DNA from: JAFGDI01 sp963667715
GTDB taxonomy: Bacteria; Planctomycetota; Phycisphaerae; Sedimentisphaerales; SM23-30
Assembly: GCA_963667715.1 (NCBI GenBank)
Contig: OY763926.1
Location: forward strand, 2,294,001-2,358,000
Length of the DNA stretch: 64,000 bases
Direction of reading: 5' to 3'
Each line of letters starts with the position of its first letter. Position 1 is the stretch's first letter. Positions 51,154 through 61,303 of the stretch are shown here, piece by piece. The notes below the pieces were generated by a model. That model saw only the letters and a list, made by a program, of their open reading frames with translations. It was not told the origin of the DNA and made no database searches. A program made the translations under genes and the position numbers.

Positions 51154-53406
51154 ATGAAAAAGATCTCGTTATTACTTTTACTGGCTGCTATGATGTGCAG
51201 TCCGGTACTGGCAGAATGGCAAATGAAAAAAGCCAATCTCATGACACGCTGGGCAGATGAGGTTAATGTTGACAATCCATTTCCGGACTATCCAAGACCA
51301 CAAATGGAACGTGGTGAATGGCTGAATCTGAACGGTTTATGGCAGTTTGAAGGCGGTAAGCTGAATGACCGTATTCCATTTAACAGAGAGCTATCAGAAG
51401 AGATCCTGGTACCATTTGCAATGGAATCTGCTATATCTGGCGTAATGAAGCATTATGAGCGTTCTTGGTATCGCAGGACATTTGATGTGCCGGCAAAGTG
51501 GTCAGGTAAGAATATTCTACTTCATCTTGATGCGGTAGACTGGGAATCGGAGATCTTCGTTAACGGCGAAAGCGTAACTGTACATAAAGGCGGTTACGAC
51601 CCGATCATACTGGACATTACCAAGTATCTGGCTAACAGCGGTTCACAGGAACTGATCGTTCGTGTTTATGACCCGACTGATAATAAAGGCTACGCACGTG
51701 GTAAGCAGACTTTGCACACTGGCGGTATTATGTACACATCAGTTAGCGGTATCTGGCAGTCAGTATGGCTGGAGCCAGTTGATGCTAACGGTATCAATAA
51801 TCTGAAGATGACACCTGACATTGACAAGTCTGAGCTTAACCTGAAGGTTAATACTTTTACTAACAGAGGTCAGGAAGTTGACATTAAAGTTAGCAGCAAA
51901 GGCAAGACAGTAACAACCTTTAGCGGTAAGGCTAATGCTGATCTGGCGATCAAGATCCCAAATCAGAAGCTATGGTCACCAGAAAGCCCGTTCCTGTACG
52001 ATATGACAGTAACAGTGAAGAAAGACGGTAAGGTTATTGATTCTGTAAATAGTTACTTCGGTATGCGTAAAATGTCATTAGGACGTGAAGACGGCGTATT
52101 GAAGATGTTTTTGAATAATGAATTCGTATTCCAGATGGGGCCACTGGATCAGGGATGGTGGCCAGATGGTCTGTATACAGCTCCAACAGATGATGCATTG
52201 AAGTATGATATAATCAAGACCAAGGAATTTGGTTTTAATATGACACGTAAGCATATTAAGGTTGAACCGGCCCGCTGGTACTACTGGGCAGATAAACTTG
52301 GCCTGATGGTATGGCAGGATATGCCGAGTACTAACTCGTATACCCCACATCAGCAGCCGATAGATGCCCCACAGTTTGAACTGGAACTTAACAGAATGAT
52401 CGACAATCTATGGAACAGCCCATCGATCATCAGCTGGGTAGTATTTAACGAGAGACAGGGTCGTCATGATGTTGATTATCTGGTAGATATGGTAAAGAGA
52501 AAAGACCCTAGCCGTCTGGTGAATCAGGACAGTGGTGCGGGCTTTGCTGAAGTTGGTGATGTTTATGATGTTCACAGCTATCCGCCACCAGCGTACCCGA
52601 ACCCTAATGATGAAGCAGTAAACAGAATGGCACGTGCTTGTGGTGAATATGGTGGTATCGGCTATATTTATGAAGGTCACCTATGGAACCCTGACCGTGA
52701 CATTATGGAGTACTCAAGCATTACCAATGATAAGGACTTCTTCTTCCGCTATAACATGTATAACAACAGTTTGCTGGAATATAAGGTCAATCAGGGCCTG
52801 AGTGCGGCTGTTTATACTGAGATCACAGACGTGGAAAACGAGACAAATGGTCTGATTACATATGACCGTATTGTTAAGGTTGACGAAAAACGTGTAGCTG
52901 AGCTCAATAACCTGGTGATCAATGGCGACCTGAAGGTTAAGAAGGTACTTGCGAATTCGTCAGTAGAAGCAGCCGAATGGTCATATACAACCAAGAAACC
53001 TGCCGCAGACTGGTATAAGCCAGGTGCAGATGTAAGCGGATGGAAGACCGGCAAAGGTGGTTTTGGTGCTACTAATACACCAAACTCAACTGTAAGAACA
53101 GAATGGAACACATCTGATATCTGGATCCGTCGTGATTTTGATATGGGCAGCTTTAGTGCAAAGGATATCAGCATGATGTGCTTCAATATCTTCTACGATG
53201 AAGATTATGAGATCTATATCAACGGTGTACTTGCCGGCTCTGGCAAAGGGTTTACTACTAGTTATACAACAACTGAAATGACCAAGGAAGGCAGAGCTGC
53301 ACTTAAGACTAATAGCAAAAATACAATTGCTATTCACTGCCATCAGACAATGGGTGGTCAGTTTATCGATGCTGGTATAATGGTCTATGATGTCATTAAG
53401 CCATAA
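51154..53406 (+). CDS. Secreted GH2 beta-glycosidase (beta-galactosidase/glucuronidase-like)
   Basis: 750 residues, signal peptide about 1-20 (AAMMCSPVLAEW), with AAGGAAA before ATG 51154. The GH2 sugar-binding domain begins near residue 50 (RGEWLNLNGLWQFE, YERSWYRRTFDVP), then an Ig-like domain, then the barrel. The acid/base Glu is in WVVFNERQG near residue 432 and the nucleophile Glu in ACGEYGGIGY near 497. A C-terminal jelly-roll domain of about 150 residues (WIRRDFDMGSF, YEIYINGVLAGSG) follows. Its base composition is less repeat-laden and codon use more regular than the neighbouring GH genes, hinting at high expression. Substrate is open among beta-galactosides, glucuronides and mannosides. 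Confidence 0.87.
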   Translation: MKKISLLLLLAAMMCSPVLAEWQMKKANLMTRWADEVNVDNPFPDYPRPQMERGEWLNLNGLWQFEGGKLNDRIPFNRELSEEILVPFAMESAISGVMKHYERSWYRRTFDVPAKWSGKNILLHLDAVDWESEIFVNGESVTVHKGGYDPIILDITKYLANSGSQELIVRVYDPTDNKGYARGKQTLHTGGIMYTSVSGIWQSVWLEPVDANGINNLKMTPDIDKSELNLKVNTFTNRGQEVDIKVSSKGKTVTTFSGKANADLAIKIPNQKLWSPESPFLYDMTVTVKKDGKVIDSVNSYFGMRKMSLGREDGVLKMFLNNEFVFQMGPLDQGWWPDGLYTAPTDDALKYDIIKTKEFGFNMTRKHIKVEPARWYYWADKLGLMVWQDMPSTNSYTPHQQPIDAPQFELELNRMIDNLWNSPSIISWVVFNERQGRHDVDYLVDMVKRKDPSRLVNQDSGAGFAEVGDVYDVHSYPPPAYPNPNDEAVNRMARACGEYGGIGYIYEGHLWNPDRDIMEYSSITNDKDFFFRYNMYNNSLLEYKVNQGLSAAVYTEITDVENETNGLITYDRIVKVDEKRVAELNNLVINGDLKVKKVLANSSVEAAEWSYTTKKPAADWYKPGADVSGWKTGKGGFGATNTPNSTVRTEWNTSDIWIRRDFDMGSFSAKDISMMCFNIFYDEDYEIYINGVLAGSGKGFTTSYTTTEMTKEGRAALKTNSKNTIAIHCHQTMGGQFIDAGIMVYDVIKP

Positions 53407-53434
53407 ATATGAATGATATGCAATATTGAAAAAG

Positions 53435-53474
53435 AAGAAGGCCTTTGACTATTTGTCGAGGCCTTCTTTTTTTT
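53435..53474 (+). terminator. Terminator after the GH2 gene
   Basis: AAGAAGGCCT (53435-53444) pairs perfectly with AGGCCTTCTT (53459-53468), followed by more T to 53474. Confidence 0.88.
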
Positions 53475-53640
53475 GATAGGATTTAAGGATTGGGAGGATG
53501 GTGTGGGCGGAAGAAGTTTAACGCATGGACGCGAGTTGGTTGGAGAATGTGGGGTTGGTGTATGAAGAGGACTGACATGGACTAATACTGACAGGCACGG
53601 AGAGAAGGTTGGTAATGGCCTGGGTGAGATATTTTGGCCG

Positions 53641-53786
53641 CAAGGGTCGCAAATATATGCGACGTATATGGAAAGAGGATTTTACTGCCCTACCTGCTGG
53701 ATGGTATGATTATTTGGATGGGAATATACATGACATGTAACCATATATGAAAAAATAACTTACAAAAACGACTCCTGACACCTTTT
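53641..53786. repeat. 150-bp repeat ending ACTCCTGACACCTTTT, copy 3
   Basis: AAATATATGCGACGTATATG, TTTACTGCCCTACCTGCTGG, ATGGTATGATTATTTGGATG and the constant end. The most diverged of the three copies in the middle. Confidence 0.6.
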
Positions 53787-53905
53787 ATTTACATGGGTGA
53801 TGAATAGAATGAATAGTTAACGTAAAACCGACAAGACGCAAAGAGGTGGTTGGCAGTAGTTACTATTGGCTGGGTTGTTAGAGTTATATTTTCTATGCAT
53901 ATTAT

Positions 53906-53997
53906 GAGACAAGGCATGCCTTGTCTCTACTTGAGGGCGGGATGTTATTGGGTAATGTAAGATTGGTTGGAGGAGACGCAAGATCTTGCGTCTCTAC
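53906..53997. repeat. Pair of GAGAC palindromic repeats, P6 and P7
   Basis: P6 (53906-53930) is GAGACAAGGCA then TGCCTTGTCTCTAC, a perfect palindrome. P7 (53973-53997) is GAGACGCAAGA then TCTTGCGTCTCTAC, also perfect. The outer GAGAC/GTCTC is shared, the centre differs. Confidence 0.78.
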
Positions 53998-54023
53998 CGA
54001 TAGCCATTCTTAATGATAGTGCA

Positions 54024-56354
54024 TTATAATCCCCAGTTTTTATTGGGGTTGGGGCCCATGGTGAACTCTAGTTTGCCGCCGGCTAAGATGGATTTGGCTG
54101 GGATAGAGCATTTATTCCATGGTTTGCCGTTAAATTTGCACGATTGAACGTATATATTATCTTTAGAATTGTTGTTGGCTATGATCTGTAGCGTATTGCC
54201 GTTGGCTAGCTTAACAGTTGCCAGGTCGAAAACGGGAGAGCCAAGTTCGAAGACAGAATCGGACGAAACGCCGCCGTCGATCATAAATAAGCCAAGAGCG
54301 GCCATATTATACCATGCACCAAGCTGACCTTGATCTTCGTCCTGGCCGTAGCCATAGCCGTGCATCTCCTGAGTGCCGTAGAATTCATCGCAAATAGCAC
54401 GAGTCCATTTTTGGGTGAGCCATGGGCAACCGCTACGATTAAATAGCCATGAGATATGCAGACTTGGCTGGTTGCCATGGTTGTAGACAAATCGCAATCC
54501 GGAGAATGCATCGACCTGTTTACCGCCACTAAAGCCATTTTCCTGAGCAATTTCGAATATTTCATTGAGACGTTGATTAAACTTGTCAGTGCCAACCATG
54601 TTTACCAGCTCATCGATAGCATGAGGTACATAATAGGTGTATTGAATAGCGTTTCCTTCCTGGAAGCCTCGCCATGGTTCGTATGGGTCGAAGTTATCGA
54701 GGAAATTGCCGTCGGCATCTTTTGGCCGAATTAGATTATTATCATGGTCGAATATGTTTTTCCACTGCTGAGAGAGTTTGAGCAGATGATCATAATCATC
54801 GGTTTTCCCCAGCTGCTTTGCCCATTGGGCGATAGCATAGGTACTAAAACAATATTCCATGGTATGAGATGCATTGAATTGAGAACCATTATCACTTGTC
54901 CCGGAATTTATGTATGGGATGAAGCCATCTTCAACGAAACATTTAAGATCGAGCTTGCCGGCACCGGCTGGACGATCTTTATATTGCAGCTCGCACTTTA
55001 AGGCTGCGTTGTATGCCTTTTCAGAGTCAAAACTGGTGACACCAAGCTGTAAGGCAGAAGCGATGAACAATCCGACATAATTTGTGCCAACGCCAGAAAC
55101 ATATCGACTATTGGCAAGTCCATCACCAAACCAGCCGGAGTCGTTATATACCTGAAGGTGGGTCTGAACCAGATCTGAATAGTTATCAGGCCAGCATAAA
55201 GGCCAGAGCTGGGTAAGATTCCAGAAAGCCCCCCATACAGCGTCAGTATTGCAGAATGTGAAGGCTGGTTCGCCATTGTCATTAAGGGTAATACGGCCAT
55301 TTGTACCATCATTTTTAGGGTAGCTGCCGTCAACGTCCATTGCACAGCCACGACCCAGTATGGCGTGATAAAGGCCAGTATAGAACTTAACTTTATCATC
55401 GAGAGTGCTGCCGGAGACGGAGATCTTAGCAAGTTCATTTTGCCAACATTTACGATTTTGGTCAAGAGCCTGGTCAAAAGTGAGGTTTGACGCTTCAGCG
55501 AGTAGATTTTCGCGGGCGTTAGCGATAGAGCAATATGAAACAGCAACTTTAATATCAACAGACTGCTTTTGGCTACTGGCAGGGAAAGTGAAATAGGCAC
55601 CACAGCCGGTTTGCTTTATACTGCGTTTGTCTGGAAATACTTTATCATGGACAAATACACCACAGTTATCTGTTGTACGGTTTAGCTCTGCGACAAAATA
55701 GATTGGAACTGTAGCCCCCTGCTGATAATTATTAACATAAACCGGATAAGTAATGACATAACCTTCAAGCTTATTATCAGCAGTAATCTTAACCTGAGAG
55801 TCTACTATCTTGCCACTTTCACCCTGAATATTACCAATATCAAAGATAATATTTGCCGATTCATTAGCGGGGAATGTATAGCGATGGAACCCTACACGTT
55901 TGGTAGCTGTTAGTTCGGCATCAATGTTATAGTCTTTGAGATGAACCTTATAATAGCCAGCAGTAGCCTTTTCATCTGCCTTATCGAAGCTGCTGCGATA
56001 TCCACCGGCGACATTGTCCAGATCGCCGGGTACGGTTTGCAGCGTTCCTATAGTAGGCATAAGGACAATACCGCCAACCTGGAATTCGTGTACATTTGCG
56101 AAGCCTTCGATGGAGGTATGTCTGCCATCATAGCCGACCGCTTCCCAGCCGCCGGGGTTGCCGTAATGGGCATTGGTAGTTGGGCCAAGCTTGGCCATGC
56201 CAAAAGGCATAGAGGCTGGAGTGTAGAAGAACCAGCGACTATGAATACAGCCGATGTTGGGGTTGACGTATGAGGTGAGATCCTCGGCAATGGCCGGGAC
56301 TAGTGATAATAGTAATACGATTAAGATTCTTTTGCTAATTATTAGTCTATTCAT
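54024..56354 (-). CDS. GH92 alpha-mannosidase, second copy
   Basis: 776 residues, signal peptide about 1-23 (LLLSLVPAIAED), no lipobox. GH92 signs: TSYVNPNIGCIHSRWFFYTPASMPFGMAK truncated here as YVNPNIGC and YTPASMPFGMAKLGP, then GRGCAMDVDG, and the catalytic block GQDEDQGQLGAWYNMAALG near residue 671. It ends with GPNPNKNWGL, a C-terminus also seen in the first GH92 (GPEPNKSLG). It is the last gene of the mannose operon, 36 bases after GH38, and would release mannose for the MFS porter. The two GH92 proteins differ widely in the N-terminal half, so probably differ in linkage preference. Confidence 0.93.
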   Translation of the reverse strand: MNRLIISKRILIVLLLSLVPAIAEDLTSYVNPNIGCIHSRWFFYTPASMPFGMAKLGPTTNAHYGNPGGWEAVGYDGRHTSIEGFANVHEFQVGGIVLMPTIGTLQTVPGDLDNVAGGYRSSFDKADEKATAGYYKVHLKDYNIDAELTATKRVGFHRYTFPANESANIIFDIGNIQGESGKIVDSQVKITADNKLEGYVITYPVYVNNYQQGATVPIYFVAELNRTTDNCGVFVHDKVFPDKRSIKQTGCGAYFTFPASSQKQSVDIKVAVSYCSIANARENLLAEASNLTFDQALDQNRKCWQNELAKISVSGSTLDDKVKFYTGLYHAILGRGCAMDVDGSYPKNDGTNGRITLNDNGEPAFTFCNTDAVWGAFWNLTQLWPLCWPDNYSDLVQTHLQVYNDSGWFGDGLANSRYVSGVGTNYVGLFIASALQLGVTSFDSEKAYNAALKCELQYKDRPAGAGKLDLKCFVEDGFIPYINSGTSDNGSQFNASHTMEYCFSTYAIAQWAKQLGKTDDYDHLLKLSQQWKNIFDHDNNLIRPKDADGNFLDNFDPYEPWRGFQEGNAIQYTYYVPHAIDELVNMVGTDKFNQRLNEIFEIAQENGFSGGKQVDAFSGLRFVYNHGNQPSLHISWLFNRSGCPWLTQKWTRAICDEFYGTQEMHGYGYGQDEDQGQLGAWYNMAALGLFMIDGGVSSDSVFELGSPVFDLATVKLANGNTLQIIANNNSKDNIYVQSCKFNGKPWNKCSIPAKSILAGGKLEFTMGPNPNKNWGL

Positions 56355-56390
56355 ATTGATTCCCTGATATTTGTTAGTTAAATGTGTGAT

Positions 56391-59300
56391 TTAGAAATCA
56401 ACTCGCAGTGTTAATACTTCATGAGTAGCTAACTTCACTGGTTTATTGACTTTAGATATTTCGTGTTCTCTGGTATCACTTAGCCAGATATGTTCAGGCT
56501 TGTTGTGCCATTGGATATTGACAGGTGTACTATTGGGAGCGGTATTAAATAACCTGAGCATAATAGCATTTCCATCTCGACTGGGGCGCATAGACGTCAT
56601 TATAATACCGTTATCATCAAGAGTGAATATCGGGTTAACCTGAGGACGTGAGATATCAACACTAACAGCGACAAGAGGCTGGCACACACTGCGGCCTGTT
56701 TTTTGAGATAAGAACTCGTCATATGCCCCCAGGTGCGGCTCTATGACATAGCGGAAGGAGATAATCCCTTCTTGATCAGCTTTGTAGTTTGTTTCCCAAT
56801 GATTATTCATAACCCAGCTATAGAATCTTGGAGTGGGGTCCAGCTTGCGTCGCCAATCCTTTTTGTTGAACCAGCCAGTAGAGGCGATCTTGATCGGGTG
56901 GAACTGGAGCATTGGGGCATCGGGAGTGACCCAGGTAATGCCGTAATCAGAGTTTGAGAGGTCGACCCAGCGTTGTACACAATAGTAATTTCGATTGGCA
57001 CCAACAATCTGGTCAGTTTCAGGCTGACAGGTTGCCCAAGGTATATCGATATGAGCAATGCCATTGGGGATATTAAAGGGATACTCAAAATATACGCCTT
57101 CAGGGGTTCTTTCTTTGTATTTATCGGTGATGTTGAGGAACTCTATACGATCGCTGCCGGAGACCAGCCTGATGTTACGAGTGAGAGAATTGCAGCCGGG
57201 AGCTTTGGAGCATACTTGCAGAATACCGACTAAAGGGCCATTATCTATTACTGATATGCTGACGGGGCCGGTAATACGTGAAAAGCCTTTCGAGTCATCA
57301 CGGCCAAGCATGTAGAGATAGTCGTTTATGCCGGAACCGCTGGTAGTATCTACTAATTCGCGGCCCATATATATCAGGCTATTAACGGCACCGGTGTCAG
57401 GGGCAACGGTAAGACTGACATTATCGTTACTGAGACCACTATTGGACACTTTAATATTGCCTCTATTGAGCGATGAGCCAGATCTTATAGTATAGCGAGA
57501 GGAGCCAAGAGCAGGTACATTATTAGCGTAAAAAGCTAACTCGCCAGTTGATAGTCGTTGTGAAGATAATTTAGTACCATCACTGGCGAAAACAGCGTCA
57601 CCAGAGGATGATTCAGCAGGCGAGAGAATGATGAGTTCGCTACGAGGCCAAGAGGCGGTATTGTAAACTTCGATGGTATTTGAATGGCTATCAGGTTTTG
57701 TTACCTTAGAGAGTAAATCATTAACCATAGATGCGCCATCGGTTGCAAAACTGGCTTTATATTGGGCCTGACTAATAGCAAACTCAGAATCGGGGTCAGA
57801 GATGCTGTTCCATGCCCCCCAGGTGTGTTCATCATACATGATGAGCTTCTCCCATGCGGCATCAATCAGAGGAAATAGTTTCGCTTTAGGGTTGAGCATA
57901 GTCCAAAGAATCTGAGCCTGAGCAAGAGCTTCACATGCCTGACGGTTTACTGTGGTATCAGCAGCAGTTGAGGCCATGCCATCTTCCCAATATGGGGTGA
58001 AATCGCCAGTAACAACAGGAAGCGAGTCGCCGTAGCGTTTTTCAAAGCTGGCCAGGAATTCGCCGTTGCCGTCGATGATGAGTTTGGGCCATGCATATTT
58101 TTCATTCCACTGTCTGACACAATCTGATAATGCGGGATTTGGTGAGCCATTATCCCTTTCAATACAATATCTGAGCATCACCATATCGTATGGATAATCT
58201 TTATTTTCGAGGGATTTGATATAGTCGAAAACGGTTTGCGGTTGGATGATATGGCCTTTGGGTTTACCGTGGAACTTTGAGTAGCCACAGCCGTCCATCC
58301 AGAAAAGTACTTTTTTATTGTTATCAGGTGCTACCCAGTAAAAAGGTTTGTCAGCCCAATCATACAAATAGCCTAAACGATGGCCACCATTAGGTCCGAC
58401 CGATATGTATTTGATACCATTATCAGCGAGAGCAGTCACAAGCCCCCAGGTATAGCCGGGGACATCAGACTGAATACATGAATCGAGCTTAATATCGTAT
58501 TTATTACAGAACCTGACAGCAGAGCCCATAAGCTCAAAAAGTTCTTCTTCTGAATAGCCACCAGTCATAGCCTGAGCGTACATGGCATCGATATGAATCT
58601 GTCTATTTCGGGCCGCTTCGACAAGTCTGGCCTGATCTTTGGGAGATGCACGACGCATAAACTCATCAACCGCCCACATACCTTCAGGGTGATATTTGAA
58701 CTGACTGGCTTTGGGATAGTCTTTTGACTTGTCAATATAGTCAAGGGCATCATATAAATGCTGAAGCTGAAGATCAAGCACGTTGTCCTGGGTGTCGGTA
58801 TACCCAATGTCAAGGTGGGTCTGATGTATTAGATGGATTTCCCATTTTCGGGCAGGTGCTATCTCTAGATCAGCTTCAGCACATATGGAATGATTATCAA
58901 GTAAAGAAATATTAACAGTAGTTTTGCTCGAAACTTCAGGAATAAAACAATTTATCTGATCAACGCCTGTATGCAGTTCATTGTCATTTATGATATTATC
59001 ATTTGCAGCAACTTTAATCATTTTTGAATTGCCGATATGTAGTGTTCTCAATGTGACTGGATGGGCAAGAGTGCCGTCAGACAATTTTATGAGTCCAGGA
59101 TTAGTATAAGCCTGGAGTATTTTGGTAGCAGGTTTCAGGTCATTATTGAGGGCATTGGCCGGACCAGTTAAACTGATACTATCAAATATTGCCCAGCTGC
59201 CTGAATCATTTATTATCTCAATGAAGTTATTACCATCGCGAAAGGCATCGGGTTCTATTGGAATATCAATACAGTATTCATCTCCAGCCTGCCTGGAATT

Positions 59301-59744
59301 GTCGAGTGAATTGTCAGAAGCCCCCCTAGGCGTCTGAATGACAAAAATATAACCGTTAACACTAATTTGAAGCAGCGGCGGGCTGGCAGAATGAGAATCG
59401 AAAAGATCTATCAATAATCTGTAATCACCACGTGGAAGAGTCTTTTTCATACCAAATATAATGGTAAAAGTATGCTTTTTACTACCAGCCCAGTTATCCT
59501 GTGGTCCAGGAATGATATATGAAAAGTCATCCAGTGATGACTGACCAACAATGTAAAAACAGTCGGCAGGAAAGTTTTTTGGATATTTAGCCCAATTTCC
59601 ATCATTCAGAGCAAACTCAGCTGGGGAGTTGTCAGACTTACCAATATTCCAAAGAGTATCAGCTTGAACGGCACTGGCTAATATCGCCATTATAGCGACA
59701 ATAAAACAAATCCTGGGTAATATTGCTATACGATTAAATTTCAT
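56391..59744 (-). CDS. Secreted GH38 alpha-mannosidase with N-terminal beta-sandwich domain
   Basis: 1117 residues, signal peptide about 1-28 (MAILASAVQAD). Residues about 30-195 form a beta-sandwich like domain III of PL4 rhamnogalacturonan lyases (LWNIGKSDNSPAEF, FTIIFGMKKTLPRGDYRLLI), a likely glycan-binding part. The GH38 catalytic domain follows with the zinc motif HLIHQTHLDIGYT near residue 310 and the nucleophile Asp in QSDVPGYTWGL near 428, YDEHTWGAWNS near 640, then the GH38 middle and C-terminal beta domains. This copy keeps the canonical residues, unlike the gene at 17637. It lies between the MFS porter and GH92 and should trim mannosides outside the cytoplasm. Confidence 0.9.
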   Translation of the reverse strand: MKFNRIAILPRICFIVAIMAILASAVQADTLWNIGKSDNSPAEFALNDGNWAKYPKNFPADCFYIVGQSSLDDFSYIIPGPQDNWAGSKKHTFTIIFGMKKTLPRGDYRLLIDLFDSHSASPPLLQISVNGYIFVIQTPRGASDNSLDNSRQAGDEYCIDIPIEPDAFRDGNNFIEIINDSGSWAIFDSISLTGPANALNNDLKPATKILQAYTNPGLIKLSDGTLAHPVTLRTLHIGNSKMIKVAANDNIINDNELHTGVDQINCFIPEVSSKTTVNISLLDNHSICAEADLEIAPARKWEIHLIHQTHLDIGYTDTQDNVLDLQLQHLYDALDYIDKSKDYPKASQFKYHPEGMWAVDEFMRRASPKDQARLVEAARNRQIHIDAMYAQAMTGGYSEEELFELMGSAVRFCNKYDIKLDSCIQSDVPGYTWGLVTALADNGIKYISVGPNGGHRLGYLYDWADKPFYWVAPDNNKKVLFWMDGCGYSKFHGKPKGHIIQPQTVFDYIKSLENKDYPYDMVMLRYCIERDNGSPNPALSDCVRQWNEKYAWPKLIIDGNGEFLASFEKRYGDSLPVVTGDFTPYWEDGMASTAADTTVNRQACEALAQAQILWTMLNPKAKLFPLIDAAWEKLIMYDEHTWGAWNSISDPDSEFAISQAQYKASFATDGASMVNDLLSKVTKPDSHSNTIEVYNTASWPRSELIILSPAESSSGDAVFASDGTKLSSQRLSTGELAFYANNVPALGSSRYTIRSGSSLNRGNIKVSNSGLSNDNVSLTVAPDTGAVNSLIYMGRELVDTTSGSGINDYLYMLGRDDSKGFSRITGPVSISVIDNGPLVGILQVCSKAPGCNSLTRNIRLVSGSDRIEFLNITDKYKERTPEGVYFEYPFNIPNGIAHIDIPWATCQPETDQIVGANRNYYCVQRWVDLSNSDYGITWVTPDAPMLQFHPIKIASTGWFNKKDWRRKLDPTPRFYSWVMNNHWETNYKADQEGIISFRYVIEPHLGAYDEFLSQKTGRSVCQPLVAVSVDISRPQVNPIFTLDDNGIIMTSMRPSRDGNAIMLRLFNTAPNSTPVNIQWHNKPEHIWLSDTREHEISKVNKPVKLATHEVLTLRVDF

Positions 59745-59764
59745 TACATTATCCTTTTTTATAA

Positions 59765-61186
59765 TTATAGGGTTGTAAGTGAATTTTCAATTTCTTCCAA
59801 AGTACGACCAGCAGTTTCGGGCATCATTTTCCATACTAAAAATATTTGCGGTACAAGAATTGCGGCAAAGATGTAAAAAGTTATTGATGGGCCAACACTA
59901 TCGCGTAAAAGCGGGAAGAACTGACCTACAAGTGTATCAGCCAGCCACATAGAAAGAATTACAACTGATATTGCATGTGAGCGAATATTGGTTGGGAATA
60001 TTTCAGCGGCGAAGATGAATTTGATCGGGCCGAGTGAAAAGGCAAAGAAGGCAACAAAACTGCAAATAAGTATAACAAGAGTATTACTTGGGTTTTGCTC
60101 GGCAAAGACCGAGCCTATACCGACAAGACAGGCAATAGCACCAACAGTACCGAATTGCAGCAGAGCTTTACGGCCGAGCTTGTCAACGAGCCAAACGGCA
60201 ATAATGGTAAAAATCATATTACAAAAGCCAATAACTGCTACACCGCCAAGAGCACCGCCGAGATTGAAACCTGCTTTTTCCAATAAGTTCGGGCCGTAGT
60301 AGAAAATGACATTTATGCCACTAAACTGAGCAAAGACGGCCAACAGAACAGCAACTATGAGCGGTTTGCGATATTGAATATTAAATACATCGCAGAACCT
60401 GAGCATGGTTTTTTCTTCTTTGGCTATAGTGCAGGTAATTTCATTATATTCAATATCGGCACCAGTTAGAAAAACTCGATTAAGGACACGTAACGCAGCT
60501 TCCTTTCGGCCGGTTTTAACCAGCCAGCGAGGGCTTTCGGGGAGAGTGAAAGCCATAGCTAAAAATAAGATGCCGGGGATAAGTTCACAGGCAAACATTG
60601 CCCGCCAGGAGTTTTCGACCAACAGCCAGTTGATAAAAGTTCCTTTTTCAACTTTGTCAGCGAATGACTCTGCAAGATTATTGACAAATATATTATTACA
60701 CAAAGCGGCAACGATACCAATGGTAACGGCAAACTGGAACATAGTAACCAGCCGACCACGTAAATGGGCGGGTGATATTTCAGAGATATAGAGCGGACTG
60801 ACCATAGCAGAGATACCAATACCCAAGCCGCCAAGCCAGCGGGCAAAGATGAGGAGGTCGATCCTGTTGGCCAAAGCACTGCCAATAGCAGAAATCAACA
60901 TCAGAGCGGCGGCAACAGATAGATTGCGACTGCGACCGAGCTTTTCACTGAGCCAGCCGGCAATAGCTGAGCCCATAACAGCTCCGATAAGACCAGAACT
61001 GACAAAGAACCCTTCCATAGCAGGTGAAAGGTTGAAAAGCAGCTTAACCGGAGTAATGGTACCGGAGATAACAATGGCGTCAAAGCCCCACAAGAAGCCG
61101 CCGAGAGCCGAGGCGAGCGATATATAGCATAGGAACAGGATATTTGCCTTATGAATATTTCTGTTATTTGAAACTTCTACAGCCAT
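59765..61186 (-). CDS. Sugar-porter MFS transporter
   Basis: 473 residues from ATG 61186 (MAVEVSNNRN), chosen because GGAG lies nine bases upstream; the in-frame ATG 61201 has no site. Twelve membrane helices are visible. Sugar-porter signatures: GFLWGFDAIVISG, RWLGGLGIGISAMVSPLYISE, SPAHLRGRLVTMFQFAVTIG, PESPRWLVKTGR, FSGINVIFYYGP, DKLGRKAL and PETAGRTLEEIE. The family imports monosaccharides by proton symport or facilitated diffusion; mannose or another hexose fits the operon best. It follows the isomerase after 117 bases holding a 20-bp inverted repeat, and GH38 follows after 20 bases. Confidence 0.9.
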   Translation of the reverse strand: MAVEVSNNRNIHKANILFLCYISLASALGGFLWGFDAIVISGTITPVKLLFNLSPAMEGFFVSSGLIGAVMGSAIAGWLSEKLGRSRNLSVAAALMLISAIGSALANRIDLLIFARWLGGLGIGISAMVSPLYISEISPAHLRGRLVTMFQFAVTIGIVAALCNNIFVNNLAESFADKVEKGTFINWLLVENSWRAMFACELIPGILFLAMAFTLPESPRWLVKTGRKEAALRVLNRVFLTGADIEYNEITCTIAKEEKTMLRFCDVFNIQYRKPLIVAVLLAVFAQFSGINVIFYYGPNLLEKAGFNLGGALGGVAVIGFCNMIFTIIAVWLVDKLGRKALLQFGTVGAIACLVGIGSVFAEQNPSNTLVILICSFVAFFAFSLGPIKFIFAAEIFPTNIRSHAISVVILSMWLADTLVGQFFPLLRDSVGPSITFYIFAAILVPQIFLVWKMMPETAGRTLEEIENSLTTL

Positions 61187-61224
61187 ATAGATAAACTCCA
61201 TTCATATAAGAAATAAGTTATCTC

Positions 61225-61244
61225 GTCTCGAAGCTGATCGAGAC
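61225..61244. promoter_or_regulatory. Inverted repeat GTCTCGA-N6-TCGAGAC in the mannose operon
   Basis: Perfect 7-bp arms around AGCTGA, 38 bases before the MFS start codon, in the only long gap of the operon. It may be an operator of an internal promoter or an RNA hairpin that protects part of the transcript. Confidence 0.45.
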
Positions 61245-61303
61245 TCGACGCTATTATATTATGCAGACTTTGCCTGCTTATGTTAATACTTTTTCAAGTG
61301 CAG

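Larger units (their letters stand above)
53407..54023. other. Repeat-rich interval after the GH2 gene
   Basis: No gene seen. It holds the GH2 terminator (53435-53474), decayed AACGCATGGACGCGAG-type tracts, CTGACAGGCACGGAGAG (compare 26210), the third 150-bp repeat (53641-53786) and two GAGAC palindromes. Confidence 0.7.

Noticed and set aside
61201..61303. Internal sigma-70 promoter of the MFS-GH38-GH92 part of the operon
   Set aside because: I found no convincing -35/-10 pair; only the inverted repeat at 61225-61244 is recorded.
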